Positions 1 through 8,800 of a DNA stretch of 32,998 nt are shown here, piece by piece (position 1 is the stretch's first letter; every line of letters begins with the position of its first letter). Source of the DNA: an uncultured Collinsella sp. (GTDB taxonomy: Bacteria > Actinomycetota > Coriobacteriia > Coriobacteriales > Coriobacteriaceae); contig CAUGTZ010000026.1 of NCBI GenBank assembly GCA_959602645.1, positions 1 through 32,998 of the forward strand, given 5' to 3'. The notes below the pieces were generated by a model. It worked only from the letters and a program-made list of their open reading frames with translations. It was not told the DNA's origin and made no database searches. A program made the translations under genes and the position numbers.

Positions 1-3
1 CAT
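1..3 (-). CDS. Start codon of a further minus-strand gene that lies outside the window
   Basis: The first three bases read CAT, which is ATG on the minus strand. On that strand it is preceded by CTGGAGG and a five-base spacer, a good ribosome binding site. The gene would run leftwards out of the window, so nothing of its product can be seen. The 86 bases between it and the phosphatase gene hold a short GGACCG/CGGTCC hairpin (19-35) without a T-tract and nothing else recognisable. Confidence 0.45.
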
Positions 4-89
4 GCGAACCTCCAGTCCGGACCGCCCCGCGGTCCAACTTTCTGTCCGCACCCCCTTACCGGCCCATTTAGGAACTATTTCACCGCAAC

Positions 90-1094
90 TTATTGGAGGG
101 CACTCAGGCTGGGGGTCCAGCCGATGGTGGGTAGCTCGCCGTCGAGGGTCTCGTTGATGGTGGCGGCCATGCCGGCAAGCAAGCTGTTCTCGCTTACGGC
201 GAGCGTGTCGTAATTGCCAGCGCGCATGAGCTCGCGAATTACCACGGCACCGGCCAAGATCACGCCCGCGCGTTTGGGCTGCACGCCTGGCAGCGCGGCG
301 ATGCCTGCAACATCCAGCGTGGACATGCGCTCGATAGCGGCCGAGACCTGCTCCATCGAAAGCTCGCGCAGGTGCACAAAACTCGAGTCGTACGGCTCCA
401 GCTCGTGAACGAGCGCCACGAGCGTGGTGACGGTGCCACCCACCGTGACCAGGCGCTCGGCACGCTCAAAATCGACGGGCAGGCCCTCAAAATAGGCAGC
501 GAACTGCTCGCCCGCCCAGTTGGCGGCGGCAGCAAGCTCGCCGTCCGTTGGCGGCAATGCCGAGAAAAACCGCTCCGTCACACGACGGCAGCCAATGTCC
601 AGCGAACGCGTGCCCTCCAGCGCAAAGACCCCACGCTCCGGTGCGTACACACCCGTCGCGAGTTCCGTGGACCCGCCGCCCGAATCCGCGACAATAATGC
701 GCTCGCCTGCAAAGTCGTGCGCCACGCCAAAAAACGTCAGGCGCGCCTCGACCTCGCCCGGAATCACCTGCGGCTCAAGCCCCAGATCGCACAGGCCGTC
801 CAGCAGCAGTGCGGCATTGGATGCATCTCGCGCGGCGCTCGTGCAGGTGGTGCAGATGCACGCGACCCCAAAGGCACGTGCCTCGTCCACAAACATGCGG
901 CATGCGGCAAGCACGCGCTCAACGGCCGCCTCGCAAAAGCGCCCCGTCGCGTCGACACCCTCGCCTAGATCGGTAATCTCGGTATGCTTGGACGATTCCA
1001 CGATCGCCCCGCCCTCGACCTGGGCCAGCACCAGTCGCGACGACACCGTTCCCAAGTCAATCGCCGCCACCTTATATCGTTTGCAATTCGTCAT
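90..1094 (-). CDS. ppx: Ppx/GppA-family exopolyphosphatase or guanosine pentaphosphatase
   Basis: The product is 334 residues, the length of the short single-module Ppx/GppA proteins found in actinobacteria. These enzymes remove terminal phosphate from polyphosphate or convert pppGpp to ppGpp. The actin-like ATPase fold motifs are visible: AIDLGTVSSR (residues 11-20, phosphate-1 loop), TSAARDA (85-91), the catalytic-region PGEVEA (112-117, usually GEEEA) and ADSGGGSTEL (136-145, usually DIGGGSTEL). A VGGTVTTL block follows near 217. The start is supported by GGAGGGGAG upstream. It lies 20 bp after the FtsB-like gene and is probably cotranscribed with it. In the phosphate-1 loop the usual asparagine (GTNS) is valine, a mild deviation. 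Substrate preference cannot be told from sequence. Confidence 0.88.
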   Translation of the reverse strand: MTNCKRYKVAAIDLGTVSSRLVLAQVEGGAIVESSKHTEITDLGEGVDATGRFCEAAVERVLAACRMFVDEARAFGVACICTTCTSAARDASNAALLLDGLCDLGLEPQVIPGEVEARLTFFGVAHDFAGERIIVADSGGGSTELATGVYAPERGVFALEGTRSLDIGCRRVTERFFSALPPTDGELAAAANWAGEQFAAYFEGLPVDFERAERLVTVGGTVTTLVALVHELEPYDSSFVHLRELSMEQVSAAIERMSTLDVAGIAALPGVQPKRAGVILAGAVVIRELMRAGNYDTLAVSENSLLAGMAATINETLDGELPTIGWTPSLSALQ

Positions 1095-1114
1095 TGCAGG
1101 CTCCCCTCCGGGCG

Positions 1115-1876
1115 CTATTCGCCGCTGGACGCGACCGTCTGACCCTCGACGCCGTTAAATCCAAACAGCATGTCGAGCGTCTGGATGTACCACGGCGCGT
1201 CCTTGCCCACCTCTTCGATCTCTTTGGCCACTTCGCTGGCCTTTTTGGCGTTCGACGACTTCTTGCTCGAAGACGAATCCGAATCGTCGTCCAGGCCCAG
1301 CACGTCAATCTTGGTCTCGCCGGGCATCACCAGGCCCAGATCCTCGGTCGCCGCGTCCTTAATGCCCTCCTCCGAGAGCAGTTTGTCGACGCTTTTCTGC
1401 AGCTCGTCGTTGTACTGCTGGCGAATCTCGACCTGCTTGGCCAAGATGTCGCTCGAGCGTTTGGCAACGTAGAGGTCGCGCACGGGAAAGTACAGGCTCA
1501 CGAGCACCAGGGCAACGACAATACCGATAAACAGTCCACGCTGGGGCCCATGGGTAAAGTCGTAGATTGCCTTAATCACCGCGTTGTCGTTGGCGTAGTG
1601 CATGAAGTCCGAGCCCGAAAGACGGCTCGAGGGCTTGGTCGACTTGTCGTGCGCTTGAGCAGACGGGCGCGATTCGTACGTCGCGCGCGACGGACGGTCC
1701 GGGCGATGCGTCGACATATTCGTTTGAGCATGGGAGTGCGAAGTGCCCGGCGTGCGATGCGTGGGACGGTCAGCACCCGTATATTCGGGCCCGCCAAGCT
1801 GCACCGAATGCGCGCGGCGAGACGACGGCTCACGCGAACCGGCGGAATAGTACCTGTTGTCGTAAATCTGATCCAT
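1115..1876 (-). CDS. FtsB/DivIC-like septum formation initiator
   Basis: The 253-residue product has a long disordered, Ser/Arg/His-rich cytoplasmic N-terminus (about 1-110), one membrane segment (about 115-131), then a coiled-coil heptad region (about 135-170) and an acidic, Ser/Lys-rich tail. This is the layout of DivIC/FtsB proteins, bitopic components that link FtsL and FtsQ at the division site. The family normally has about 100-200 residues, so the N-terminal extension is long, as is common in actinobacteria. I chose the ATG at 1876 because AAGG sits about eight bases upstream; the frame stays open further but crosses the eno terminator. Its position between eno and ppx matches the classic eno-divIC-ppx order of actinobacteria, which supports the call. 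Confidence 0.8.
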   Translation of the reverse strand: MDQIYDNRYYSAGSREPSSRRAHSVQLGGPEYTGADRPTHRTPGTSHSHAQTNMSTHRPDRPSRATYESRPSAQAHDKSTKPSSRLSGSDFMHYANDNAVIKAIYDFTHGPQRGLFIGIVVALVLVSLYFPVRDLYVAKRSSDILAKQVEIRQQYNDELQKSVDKLLSEEGIKDAATEDLGLVMPGETKIDVLGLDDDSDSSSSKKSSNAKKASEVAKEIEEVGKDAPWYIQTLDMLFGFNGVEGQTVASSGE

Positions 1877-1967
1877 GTGCGCCTTGTGCGGTTGAGGTTT
1901 GTTTGCGCTAAGTATTCTAGTTATAGCACGAGCGCGCGCACCGCCTTCGGCAGCCTTTGCTCGACAT

Positions 1968-1999
1968 AAAAAAGGCGCTGAGCCACACGGCCCAGCGCC
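1968..1999 (-). terminator. Rho-independent terminator after eno
   Basis: On the minus strand GGCGCTG (1993-1999) pairs with CAGCGCC (1974-1980), and the stem is followed directly by six T residues (A-run 1968-1973 on the plus strand). It lies 63 bases after the enolase stop codon, so it should end the eno transcript and give the FtsB-like gene its own promoter, for which the 90 bases 1877-1967 are the only room. Confidence 0.85.
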
Positions 2000-2062
2000 C
2001 AATAGCGGCCATCAGAAGTGGAACAGAGCCGAGTCAACCCCGCCCCCGCGAGCACCGCCCGT

Positions 2063-3352
2063 TTAGCGAATGTTGTAGAACGCGGCCTTACCGGCGTAGC
2101 GCGCGCTGCCCTCGAGCTCATCCTCGATGCGGATGAGCTGGTTGTACTTGGCAATACGGTCACTGCGGCACGGGGCGCCCGACTTGATCTGGCCGGCGTT
2201 GACGCCCACAACGAGGTCGGCGATCGTGGAGTCCTCGGTCTCGCCGGAGCGGTGGCTCACGATGCAAGCGTATCCGGCCTCCTTGGCGGTCTCGATGGCC
2301 TCGAGCGACTCGGTGAGCGTACCGATCTGGTTAACCTTGACCAGGATTGCGTTGGCGGCACCCAGCTCGATACCCTTCTTGAGGCGCTCGGTGTTGGTGA
2401 CGAACAGGTCGTCGCCCACCAGCTGCACCTTGTTGCCAATGCGACGGGTCAGCTCGACCCAGCCGTCCCAGTCCTCCTCGGCCATGCCGTCCTCGATGGA
2501 GATGATGGGATAGGTGTCGACGAGTTTCTCCCAGTAATCAACCATCTGGGCACTCGTGTACTCCACACCCTCGCCCTTGAGCTCGTACATGCCTGTCTCG
2601 GCGTTGTAGAACTCGGTGGACGCCGGGTCCATGGCGTACATGAAGTCGACGCCGGGCTTAAAGCCGGCCTTCTCCACGGCCTTGGTGATGTACTCGAACG
2701 GCTCGGCGTTGGTCTTGAGGTTGGGCGCAAAGCCACCCTCGTCGCCCACGCCGCCGCCCAGGCCGGCCTCGTGCAGCACGCCCTTGAGGGTGTGATAGAC
2801 CTCGGCGCACCAACGCAGGCCCTCGGCAAAGCTCGGGGCGCCCACCGGCATGATCATGAACTCCTGGAAGTCGACGTTGTTGTCGGCATGCACGCCGCCG
2901 TTGAGGATGTTCATCATGGGCGTGGGCAGCAGATGAGCGTTGACGCCGCCCAGGTACTGATACAGCAACAGGCCCGCCGACTCGGCAGCGGCGCGGGCGA
3001 CGGCCAGCGACACGCCCAGAATGGCGTTGGCGCCGAGCTTGGTCTTGTTGGGGGTACCGTCCGCGGCGATCAGCGCGGCATCGACGGCGCGCTGGTCGAA
3101 GGCATCGAGGCCCACGACGGCGTTAGCGCACTCGTTGTTGACGTGCTCGACGGCCTGCGAGACGCCCTTGCCCAGGTAGCGACCCTTGTCGCCGTCGCGC
3201 AGCTCGCATGCCTCAAAGGCGCCGGTCGAAGCGCCCGAAGGCACCATCGCGCGGCCGAAGCTGCCGTCCTCGAGCACGACCTCGACCTCGACAGTGGGAT
3301 TGCCGCGGCTGTCGAGTACCTCGCGACCGTAGACATCCAAAATATCGCTCAT
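2063..3352 (-). CDS. eno: Enolase (phosphopyruvate hydratase)
   Basis: A full-length 429-residue enolase, which interconverts 2-phosphoglycerate and phosphoenolpyruvate in glycolysis in the cytoplasm. The N-terminus carries the family hallmark EVLDSRGNPTVEVEV (about 11-25), followed by the catalytic-loop SGASTGAFEA. The C-terminal barrel contains SIEDGMAEEDWDGW, LVGDDLFVTN, the lysine segment ILVKVNQIGT near residue 340 and the signature SHRSGETEDSTIADLVVG near 370-387. AGGGAGA precedes the start. It stands alone between two terminators, so it is probably monocistronic. Phosphoenolpyruvate made here also powers the PTS systems encoded at the right end of the window. Confidence 0.99.
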   Translation of the reverse strand: MSDILDVYGREVLDSRGNPTVEVEVVLEDGSFGRAMVPSGASTGAFEACELRDGDKGRYLGKGVSQAVEHVNNECANAVVGLDAFDQRAVDAALIAADGTPNKTKLGANAILGVSLAVARAAAESAGLLLYQYLGGVNAHLLPTPMMNILNGGVHADNNVDFQEFMIMPVGAPSFAEGLRWCAEVYHTLKGVLHEAGLGGGVGDEGGFAPNLKTNAEPFEYITKAVEKAGFKPGVDFMYAMDPASTEFYNAETGMYELKGEGVEYTSAQMVDYWEKLVDTYPIISIEDGMAEEDWDGWVELTRRIGNKVQLVGDDLFVTNTERLKKGIELGAANAILVKVNQIGTLTESLEAIETAKEAGYACIVSHRSGETEDSTIADLVVGVNAGQIKSGAPCRSDRIAKYNQLIRIEDELEGSARYAGKAAFYNIR

Positions 3353-3428
3353 GTTGTCTCCCTCTCACTTGGAAACGGGTTGAATGCTTGGCGACACGGC
3401 TTGCACGCTACAGTGGCGCGCAGGTTCA

Positions 3429-3498
3429 TAAGTTAGCCTTATCGCACTTTTTGCATTATGCCCTAAGTTAGCCAAGGGATACAATCTTTTTGAAAAAT
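3429..3498 (-). promoter_or_regulatory. eno upstream region with a repeated TAAGTTAGCC motif
   Basis: The ten-base sequence TAAGTTAGCC occurs twice as a direct repeat (3429-3438 and 3464-3473, 35 bp apart). On the minus strand a weak promoter reads TTGTAT, 18 bp, CATAAT and overlaps the distal copy. The first copy, ATAAGTTAGCCTTAT, resembles part of a DtxR/IdeR box, but the match is only partial. A third related copy lies upstream of the ABC exporter (5834-5846). Function is inferred only from position. Confidence 0.35.
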
Positions 3499-3534
3499 AA
3501 TGGGGGCGATGAGAAAGTCCGTCCCGTCGCCCCC
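3492..3534 (-). terminator. Rho-independent terminator after mazG
   Basis: On the minus strand GGGGGCGA (3527-3534) pairs perfectly with TCGCCCCC (3502-3509), and ATTATTTTTC follows. It lies just after the mazG stop codon at 3541 and separates the larC2-yfcE-mazG group from eno. Confidence 0.88.
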
Positions 3535-3540
3535 GCAGTC

Positions 3541-4401
3541 TTACTCCTCTGCCTTTGCGGCATCCCAGAGGTCGTTGAGGCCATGGGTCGAAAGCTCGGC
3601 CAGATCCACGTGGGCGTTGGCCGCCATCTGCTCCATCGCGGCCCAGCGGCGGCGGAACTTTGCCGTGCTCGCGCGCAGGGCGCTCTCGGCGTCAATCCCC
3701 TCTTTACGCGCAACGTTGACTAGGGCAAAGAGCAGGTCTCCAAACTCCATCTCGCGCTCGGGCGTTCCGGGAGCCTCGGCCTCAAACTCGGCACGCTCCT
3801 CGGCAACCTCGTCCCACACATCCTGGACCGTCTCCCACTCAAAGCCCACGGCCGCCGCCTTGCGCGACACCTTCTGAGCTTGCATCAGCGCCGGCAGGTG
3901 CGTGGGCACGCCGTCGAGCAGGCCTTCGGGCGCAGCCTCGTCCGCCGCCACAGCCTTGTCCTTGGCAGCCTTCTCGGCAAGCTTGACCTCATCCCAGATC
4001 TTGAGCACCTCGTCGGGGTTGTCGGCATCCGCATCGCCAAACACGTGCGGGTGGCGGCGAATGAGCTTGGCGTCAATATCGCGTGCCACGTCGGCCAGCG
4101 TAAACTCGCCGGCGTCCGCCGCAATCTGCGCATGCAGCACCACCTGCATGAGCACGTCGCCCAGCTCCTCGCGCAGATGCGTGGCATCGTCGGCCTCGAT
4201 GCAGTCGAGCGCCTCATAGGCCTCCTCGATCATGTTCTTGCCAATGCTGCGGTGCGTCTGCTCGCGGTCCCACGGGCAGCCGTCGGGCTGACGCAGGCGC
4301 CAAATGGTCTGCACCAGATGCTGCAGCTCGGCCGACGCGTCGACCAGCGTGGACAGGTCGCGCGAGCCCTCGGCATTTTGCTGAGCCATGTGCTGCGCCA
4401 T
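3541..4401 (-). CDS. mazG: Nucleoside triphosphate pyrophosphohydrolase MazG
   Basis: The 286-residue product has two MazG modules. The first holds CPWDREQTH (42-50), EEAYEALD (59-66) and EELGDVLMQ (78-86), which supply the EExxE...ExxD magnesium ligands. The second, about 190-245, has EVAEERAEFE and EFGDLLFALV. MazG hydrolyses NTPs or (d)NTPs, often non-canonical ones, to NMP and pyrophosphate in the cytoplasm. The start at 4401 is chosen because GGAGGAGG precedes it inside the end of the yfcE gene, two bases away; the open frame extends further upstream only by overlapping yfcE. An Ala/Lys-rich insert lies between the modules. Length and two-module plan match the E. coli type. Confidence 0.93.
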   Translation of the reverse strand: MAQHMAQQNAEGSRDLSTLVDASAELQHLVQTIWRLRQPDGCPWDREQTHRSIGKNMIEEAYEALDCIEADDATHLREELGDVLMQVVLHAQIAADAGEFTLADVARDIDAKLIRRHPHVFGDADADNPDEVLKIWDEVKLAEKAAKDKAVAADEAAPEGLLDGVPTHLPALMQAQKVSRKAAAVGFEWETVQDVWDEVAEERAEFEAEAPGTPEREMEFGDLLFALVNVARKEGIDAESALRASTAKFRRRWAAMEQMAANAHVDLAELSTHGLNDLWDAAKAEE

Positions 4402-4403
4402 GG

Positions 4404-4952
4404 TTATTCCTCCTCCAGGATCACGTGACGGAACGCGCCGCCCTCGTAGATGCCGTAGCTGTGCGTACCGTCCTTGGGAATGCTCACGCTGCCGGGGTTG
4501 AAAAGCCACAGGCCCGGGTGCGCCTCGCTTGCCTCGTTAACCTTGATATGCGTGTGGCCGTAGACGAGCGCGGAGCCTTCGGGCAGCGCGGGCACGTGGT
4601 CGACGCTGTTGTGCATACCGGCGCCAAAAACGTGGCCGTGTGTCAAGAACAGCTCGCGGCCGGCCTCGTCGAACAACGTGGCGTAGTTGGCCATGACGGG
4701 AAAGTCGAGCACCATCTGGTCGACCTCGGCGTCGCAGTTGCCGCGCACCGCGATGATGCGGTCGGCCAGGGCGTTGAGCAGCGGAATCACGCGCTTGGGG
4801 GCGTAGTCGCGCGGCAGGTCGTTACGCGGGCCGTGGTAGAGCAGGTCGCCCAGCAGCACGATGCGGTCGGGCTGCTCGGATTCGATGGCAGCGCAGAGGC
4901 GCTCGGCCCAGTATGCCGAGCCATGGATGTCGGAGGCGATGAGGTATTTCAT
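4404..4952 (-). CDS. yfcE: YfcE/MJ0936-type metallophosphoesterase
   Basis: A compact 182-residue calcineurin-like phosphodiesterase. Metal-binding motifs appear in order: SDIHG (7-11), GDLLYHGPR (35-43), GNCD (71-74), THGH (104-107) and GHTH (132-135). Enzymes of this group hydrolyse phosphodiesters such as bis-p-nitrophenyl phosphate in vitro, and their cellular substrate is mostly unknown. I use the ATG at 4952, which follows AAAGGA. It is two bases upstream of mazG and 73 bases downstream of the larC2-like gene, so the three are probably one transcript. The length is typical of YfcE. Confidence 0.9.
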   Translation of the reverse strand: MKYLIASDIHGSAYWAERLCAAIESEQPDRIVLLGDLLYHGPRNDLPRDYAPKRVIPLLNALADRIIAVRGNCDAEVDQMVLDFPVMANYATLFDEAGRELFLTHGHVFGAGMHNSVDHVPALPEGSALVYGHTHIKVNEASEAHPGLWLFNPGSVSIPKDGTHSYGIYEGGAFRHVILEEE

Positions 4953-5025
4953 GGGGAGTCCTTTCGAAGCGGAGTTGATGGGGGCTGAATACGGGGTCCG
5001 GCGGATGTGGAGCCCATCTACCGTG

Positions 5026-5511
5026 TTACTCAAATCGCAGCGCCGCGCTCTGAGCCGCTTGCATCACGCGTTGGAGCGGCACGTTGTGCTCGCGGGCAAG
5101 GCGAGCACAGTCCTCGTACTCGGGAGCCGCACGTTCACTGCCATCGGGCAGGGTCGCCACCTTAACGGATACCTCGCCCCAAGGCGTTGTCACCTGCTCG
5201 AATCGGCGCGGCAGGCAAACGCGTTCCATCACCTGGCGACGAATGGCGTTGGTCGTGGTCTCCAAAAAGATAATCGTCTGCAGGCGCTCGATATCCTCGT
5301 GTGAGCAGATCACCTGCAACTGCCAGCCGGGGCGGCCTTTTTTGCAGTAGAGGGGCAGCCAGTGCACCTCGCGGGCGCCGGCCTCGCGCAGGCGGTCAGC
5401 GGCATAGGCGAGTACCTCGGGCGACGCATCATCGATGTCGCACTCCAGCTTGACGATGGTTTCGGGCGCATCGGTCTCGCGGGACAGCGGAGATGTACTT
5501 CCACGTTGCAT
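5026..5511 (-). CDS. Stand-alone LarC C-terminal domain (LarC2-like nickel insertion protein)
   Basis: The 161-residue product matches the C-terminal half of LarC (DUF111): VKLECDIDDASPEVLAYA (20-37), the KKGRPG loop (57-62), ETTTNAIR (84-91), WGEVSVKV (111-118) and APEYEDCARLA (129-139). LarC inserts nickel into the pyridinium dithiocarboxylate nucleotide to make the NPN cofactor of lactate racemase, using CTP. No LarC N-terminal half, larA, larB or larE is present in the window, and no frame upstream encodes a larC1, so a programmed frameshift as in lactobacilli is not possible here. The start at 5511 lies about 11 bases after AAAGGA. The protein may work with a LarC1 encoded elsewhere or have another CTP- or metal-related role. 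Confidence 0.75.
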   Translation of the reverse strand: MQRGSTSPLSRETDAPETIVKLECDIDDASPEVLAYAADRLREAGAREVHWLPLYCKKGRPGWQLQVICSHEDIERLQTIIFLETTTNAIRRQVMERVCLPRRFEQVTTPWGEVSVKVATLPDGSERAAPEYEDCARLAREHNVPLQRVMQAAQSAALRFE

Positions 5512-5614
5512 ACGGTCCGGATCCTTTCCGCACGGGCTCGTTTTATTCACCCAAACGCTAGCACATCGAACGTGGCACAGGCGTGACTTTCGTCCGTCGT
5601 CGCCCTTGCCCCTA

Positions 5615-5686
5615 TCCAAACATGTACGTCAGCCTCCAAACATGTCATTTTTTGTCGGTTTTGGAGGCTGACGTACACGTTTTGGA
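5615..5686. repeat. 72-bp palindromic element between larC2 and the ABC exporter
   Basis: A perfect 18-bp inverted repeat, TGTACGTCAGCCTCCAAA (5623-5640) and its complement (5660-5677), surrounds a 19-base loop. Outside the arms, TCCAAACA on the left faces CGTTTTGGA on the right, which extends the symmetry imperfectly. TCCAAACATGT also occurs as a direct repeat (5615-5625 and 5635-5645). No T-tract follows either arm, so it is not a standard terminator. It could be an operator shared by the two divergent genes, an RNA hairpin or a REP-like repeat. Confidence 0.8.
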
Positions 5687-5701
5687 GCGGGCCGCACACG
5701 A

Positions 5702-5889
5702 TCAAAATTGCGCCCGCATTCCGTCCACCACAAAGTTCGCCGCACTCAACAATTTTGAACTTTCTACGCAGTTCATCGGCTAAAAATTACCCTCGGCATA
5801 CTTACCCGCTGCACGATGTTACTCTAGTTGCATTTGGCTAACTAAGCGGCTGCCGAGGACCCAGCCCGGCACCGTTACGGCATAGGAGG
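5702..5889 (+). promoter_or_regulatory. Upstream region of the ABC exporter-ygbA operon
   Basis: This AT-richer stretch holds the inverted repeat TCAAAATTG (5702-5710) / CAATTTTGA (5750-5758), a second one AAAGTTC / GAACTTT (5732-5738 and 5757-5763), and a GGCTAACTAAG motif (5836-5846) whose complement resembles the repeats upstream of eno. No promoter with good -35 and -10 boxes stands out; TTGAAC at 5755-5760 is a possible -35. The strong ribosome binding site TAGGAGG (5883-5889) serves the ATG at 5894. The exact regulator is unknown. Confidence 0.35.
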
Positions 5890-5893
5890 TTTC

Positions 5894-8800
5894 ATGTTCG
5901 AGAAGCGGCTCTTCTCCCTGGTTCCGCAGGCAACGCCCTACATTGTGGCGAGCGTCCTGTTTAAATGGATCGCGCTGATGGCAAACATCACGGTGATGTG
6001 GATCCTCGCGCGCATTCTGGGCGGCATCGTTGCCGGCGGACTGCCGGCTGCACTCGCCGTCGACGCGCTCGCGCAGGCAACTCCGCCGCTCGCCGGCGCC
6101 ATCATCGTGCGCGCCGCCGCCATCTATCTGGCGCAGCGTTCCGGTGACAAGGCCGCCTTCAAAGCCGTCCGCCGCGTGCGCTCGCTCGTCTACGACAAGC
6201 TCACCGCACTCGGCCCCTCCTACACCGAGACCGTCCCCACCGCCGAGGCCGTCCAGACCAGCGTCGAGGGCGCCACGCAACTCCAGGTGTACTTTGGCGG
6301 CTACCTGCCGCAGCTCTTCTTTGCGGGCTTGGCACCCATCACGCTGTTTGTACTGCTCGTGGGCCAGGCGGGTCTTCCCGCCGCGCTGCTGCTCGCCTGC
6401 GTTCCGGTCATCCCCGTCTCCATCATGATGGTCATGCGCAACGCCAAAAAGATCGGTGCCGAGTACTGGGGCAGCTATGTCGATCTGGGCGGCATGTTCC
6501 TGGAGGCCGTGCAGGGTCTCACCACCCTTAAGGTCTACCAGGCCGATCGCAGCTGGCACGAGCGCATCAACGCAGAGTCCGAGCGTTTCCGCACAGCGAC
6601 CATGCGCCTGCTGGTGATGCAGCTGCGCTCCATTTGCGTTATGGACCTGGTCGTCTATATGGGCGCCGCGCTCGGCATTATCGTAGCCGCGCTGCAGCTC
6701 GCCACGGGCAAGATTGGCTTTGAGGCTGCCTTCCTCATCGTCTTTCTGTCGCAGGAGTTCTTTTTGCCCATGCGCCGCCTGGGATCGCTGTTCCACACGG
6801 CCATGAACGGCATGGCCGCCTCGCGCCGCATGTTTGGCATTTTGGATACGCCCGAGCCCGAGCGCGGCGATGTTGAGCTTGACGGTCGCGGCGATATCGA
6901 GCTCGCGGGCGTGAGCCATGCATACGGCAACCGCACGGTGCTGGACAGCGCCAGCGCGACCATTGCGCACGGCTCGCTCGTGGCACTCGTGGGCGAAAGC
7001 GGCGGCGGCAAGTCCACGCTCGCGGGGATTATCGCGGGCCGCAAGGGCGCCTACCGTGGCAGCGTTCGCATTGGCGGCGTCGAGCTGCGCGATGCCACGG
7101 CCGCCTCACTCATGCGTGCCGTCACCCTGGTGCCCACCAACGGCTACCTGTTTGCCGGCACCCTGCGCGACAACCTGCTGCTCGCCCAGCCCAACGCCAC
7201 CGACGCCGAGCTTTTGCGCGCGCTCGGCCGCACGCGCGTGGCGGCCTTTGTGCAGGCCAACGGCGGGCTCGACATGGTGATTAACGAGGGCGGCACCAAC
7301 CTTTCGGGTGGCCAGCGCCAGCGCGTGTGCATGGCACGCGCCCTGCTGCACGACTCGCCGATCTATGTGTTTGACGAGGCGACGAGCAACGTCGATGCCA
7401 CAAGCGAAGCCGCAATCGGCGAGGTCATTGCATCGCTCGCCGGCGAGCACACCGTAATCGTGGTGGCGCATCGCCTGTCGACAATCGTGGACGCCGATCA
7501 GATTCTGGTGCTGGAGCGCGGTCGCATTGCCGAGCGCGGCACCCATGATGAGCTCCTGTCGGACGCGGGCGCCTATGCGCGCATGTGGAACAGCCAGGAG
7601 CAGCTCTCGGCATATGCGTATGCGGAGGATGATGCCGAGGATGCCGGCGCGGTTGAGGCTGTTGGCGGCAGTACTGCCCGTACCGATGGCCTCAACGGTG
7701 CCGGCTCATCTTCCGCTACCGCGGCGCCTGACTCCGGCCGCGCCCGTCGCTCGGCGCCGTCCATCATATGGCGCATGATGGGGCTCGTCCGACCGCTTGC
7801 CGGCTGGCTTGTGCTAGCCGTCGCGCTGGGCAGCATTGGTATGCTCACCGCCGCGTTCGTGCCGGCCTTTGGCGCCCTTGGCCTTATGGCCGCGCTGGGC
7901 CGCAACGCCTTGGGGCTTGGTCTGATCGCAGCATGCGCGGCCTGTGCCGCCTGCGGCATCGCACGCGGGCCGCTCCACTACGGCGAGCAGCTCTGCAACC
8001 ATTACATCGCGTTTCGCCTGCTCGCGCACATTCGCGACCTGGTGTTTGGCGCCCTGCGCCAGCTCGCCCCCGCCAAGCTCGAGGGCCGCGGCAAGGGCGA
8101 GCTCGTGAGCCTGGTCACCTCGGATATCGAGCTGCTCGAGGTCTTCTACGCGCACACCATCTCGCCCATTGCCATCGCTCTGGTCTGCACCGTTGTGTTT
8201 GAGGGCTTTTTGCTGGCTGTGAGCCCCGAGCTCGCGGGCATCGCGCTCGTGGCCTACGCGGTCCTGGGCGTGCTGCTGCCCCTGACCTCGGCCAAGGCGT
8301 GCGGCACCACCGGCCGCCAGAGCCGCGAGGGCGCCGGTAAGCTGGGTGCCTTTGTGCTCGACAGTCTACGCGGCGCGTCCGAGACTATCCAGTTTGCCGG
8401 TGGCGCCGATCGCAGCCGTGCCCTGGGCAAGCTGACCGAGCAAGTCGGCGCCGTGGACGCGCGCCTCAAGCGCCGCCAGGCGGCCAGCGAGGCCGTAGCC
8501 GATGCGCTTATTCTTGCGGCCAATCTGGTGATGCTCGAGCGTGCGCTGCAGCTGGTTTCTGCGGGAACGATTGATTTTGCCGCGGCGTTTGTCGCCGTCT
8601 TTACCTTTGTGTCGTCGTTTGGCTCGGTGATGGCCGTGAGCCGCCTGGGCGCCTCACTGCAGGAGACGCTCGCCTCGGGCGCACGCGTGCTCGATTTGCT
8701 CGACGAGCAGCCCCAGTGCGCCGAGGTCGCCGATGGACAGAACGTTGAGTTTGCCGGCGCCGCAGCCGAGCATGTGAGCTTTAGCTATGTGGGCGGCGTG

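Noticed and set aside
2018..3436. Long open frame of 472 codons antisense to eno
   Set aside because: It is a shadow of the enolase codon bias in GC-rich DNA. It has no ribosome binding site, and eno is certain on the other strand.
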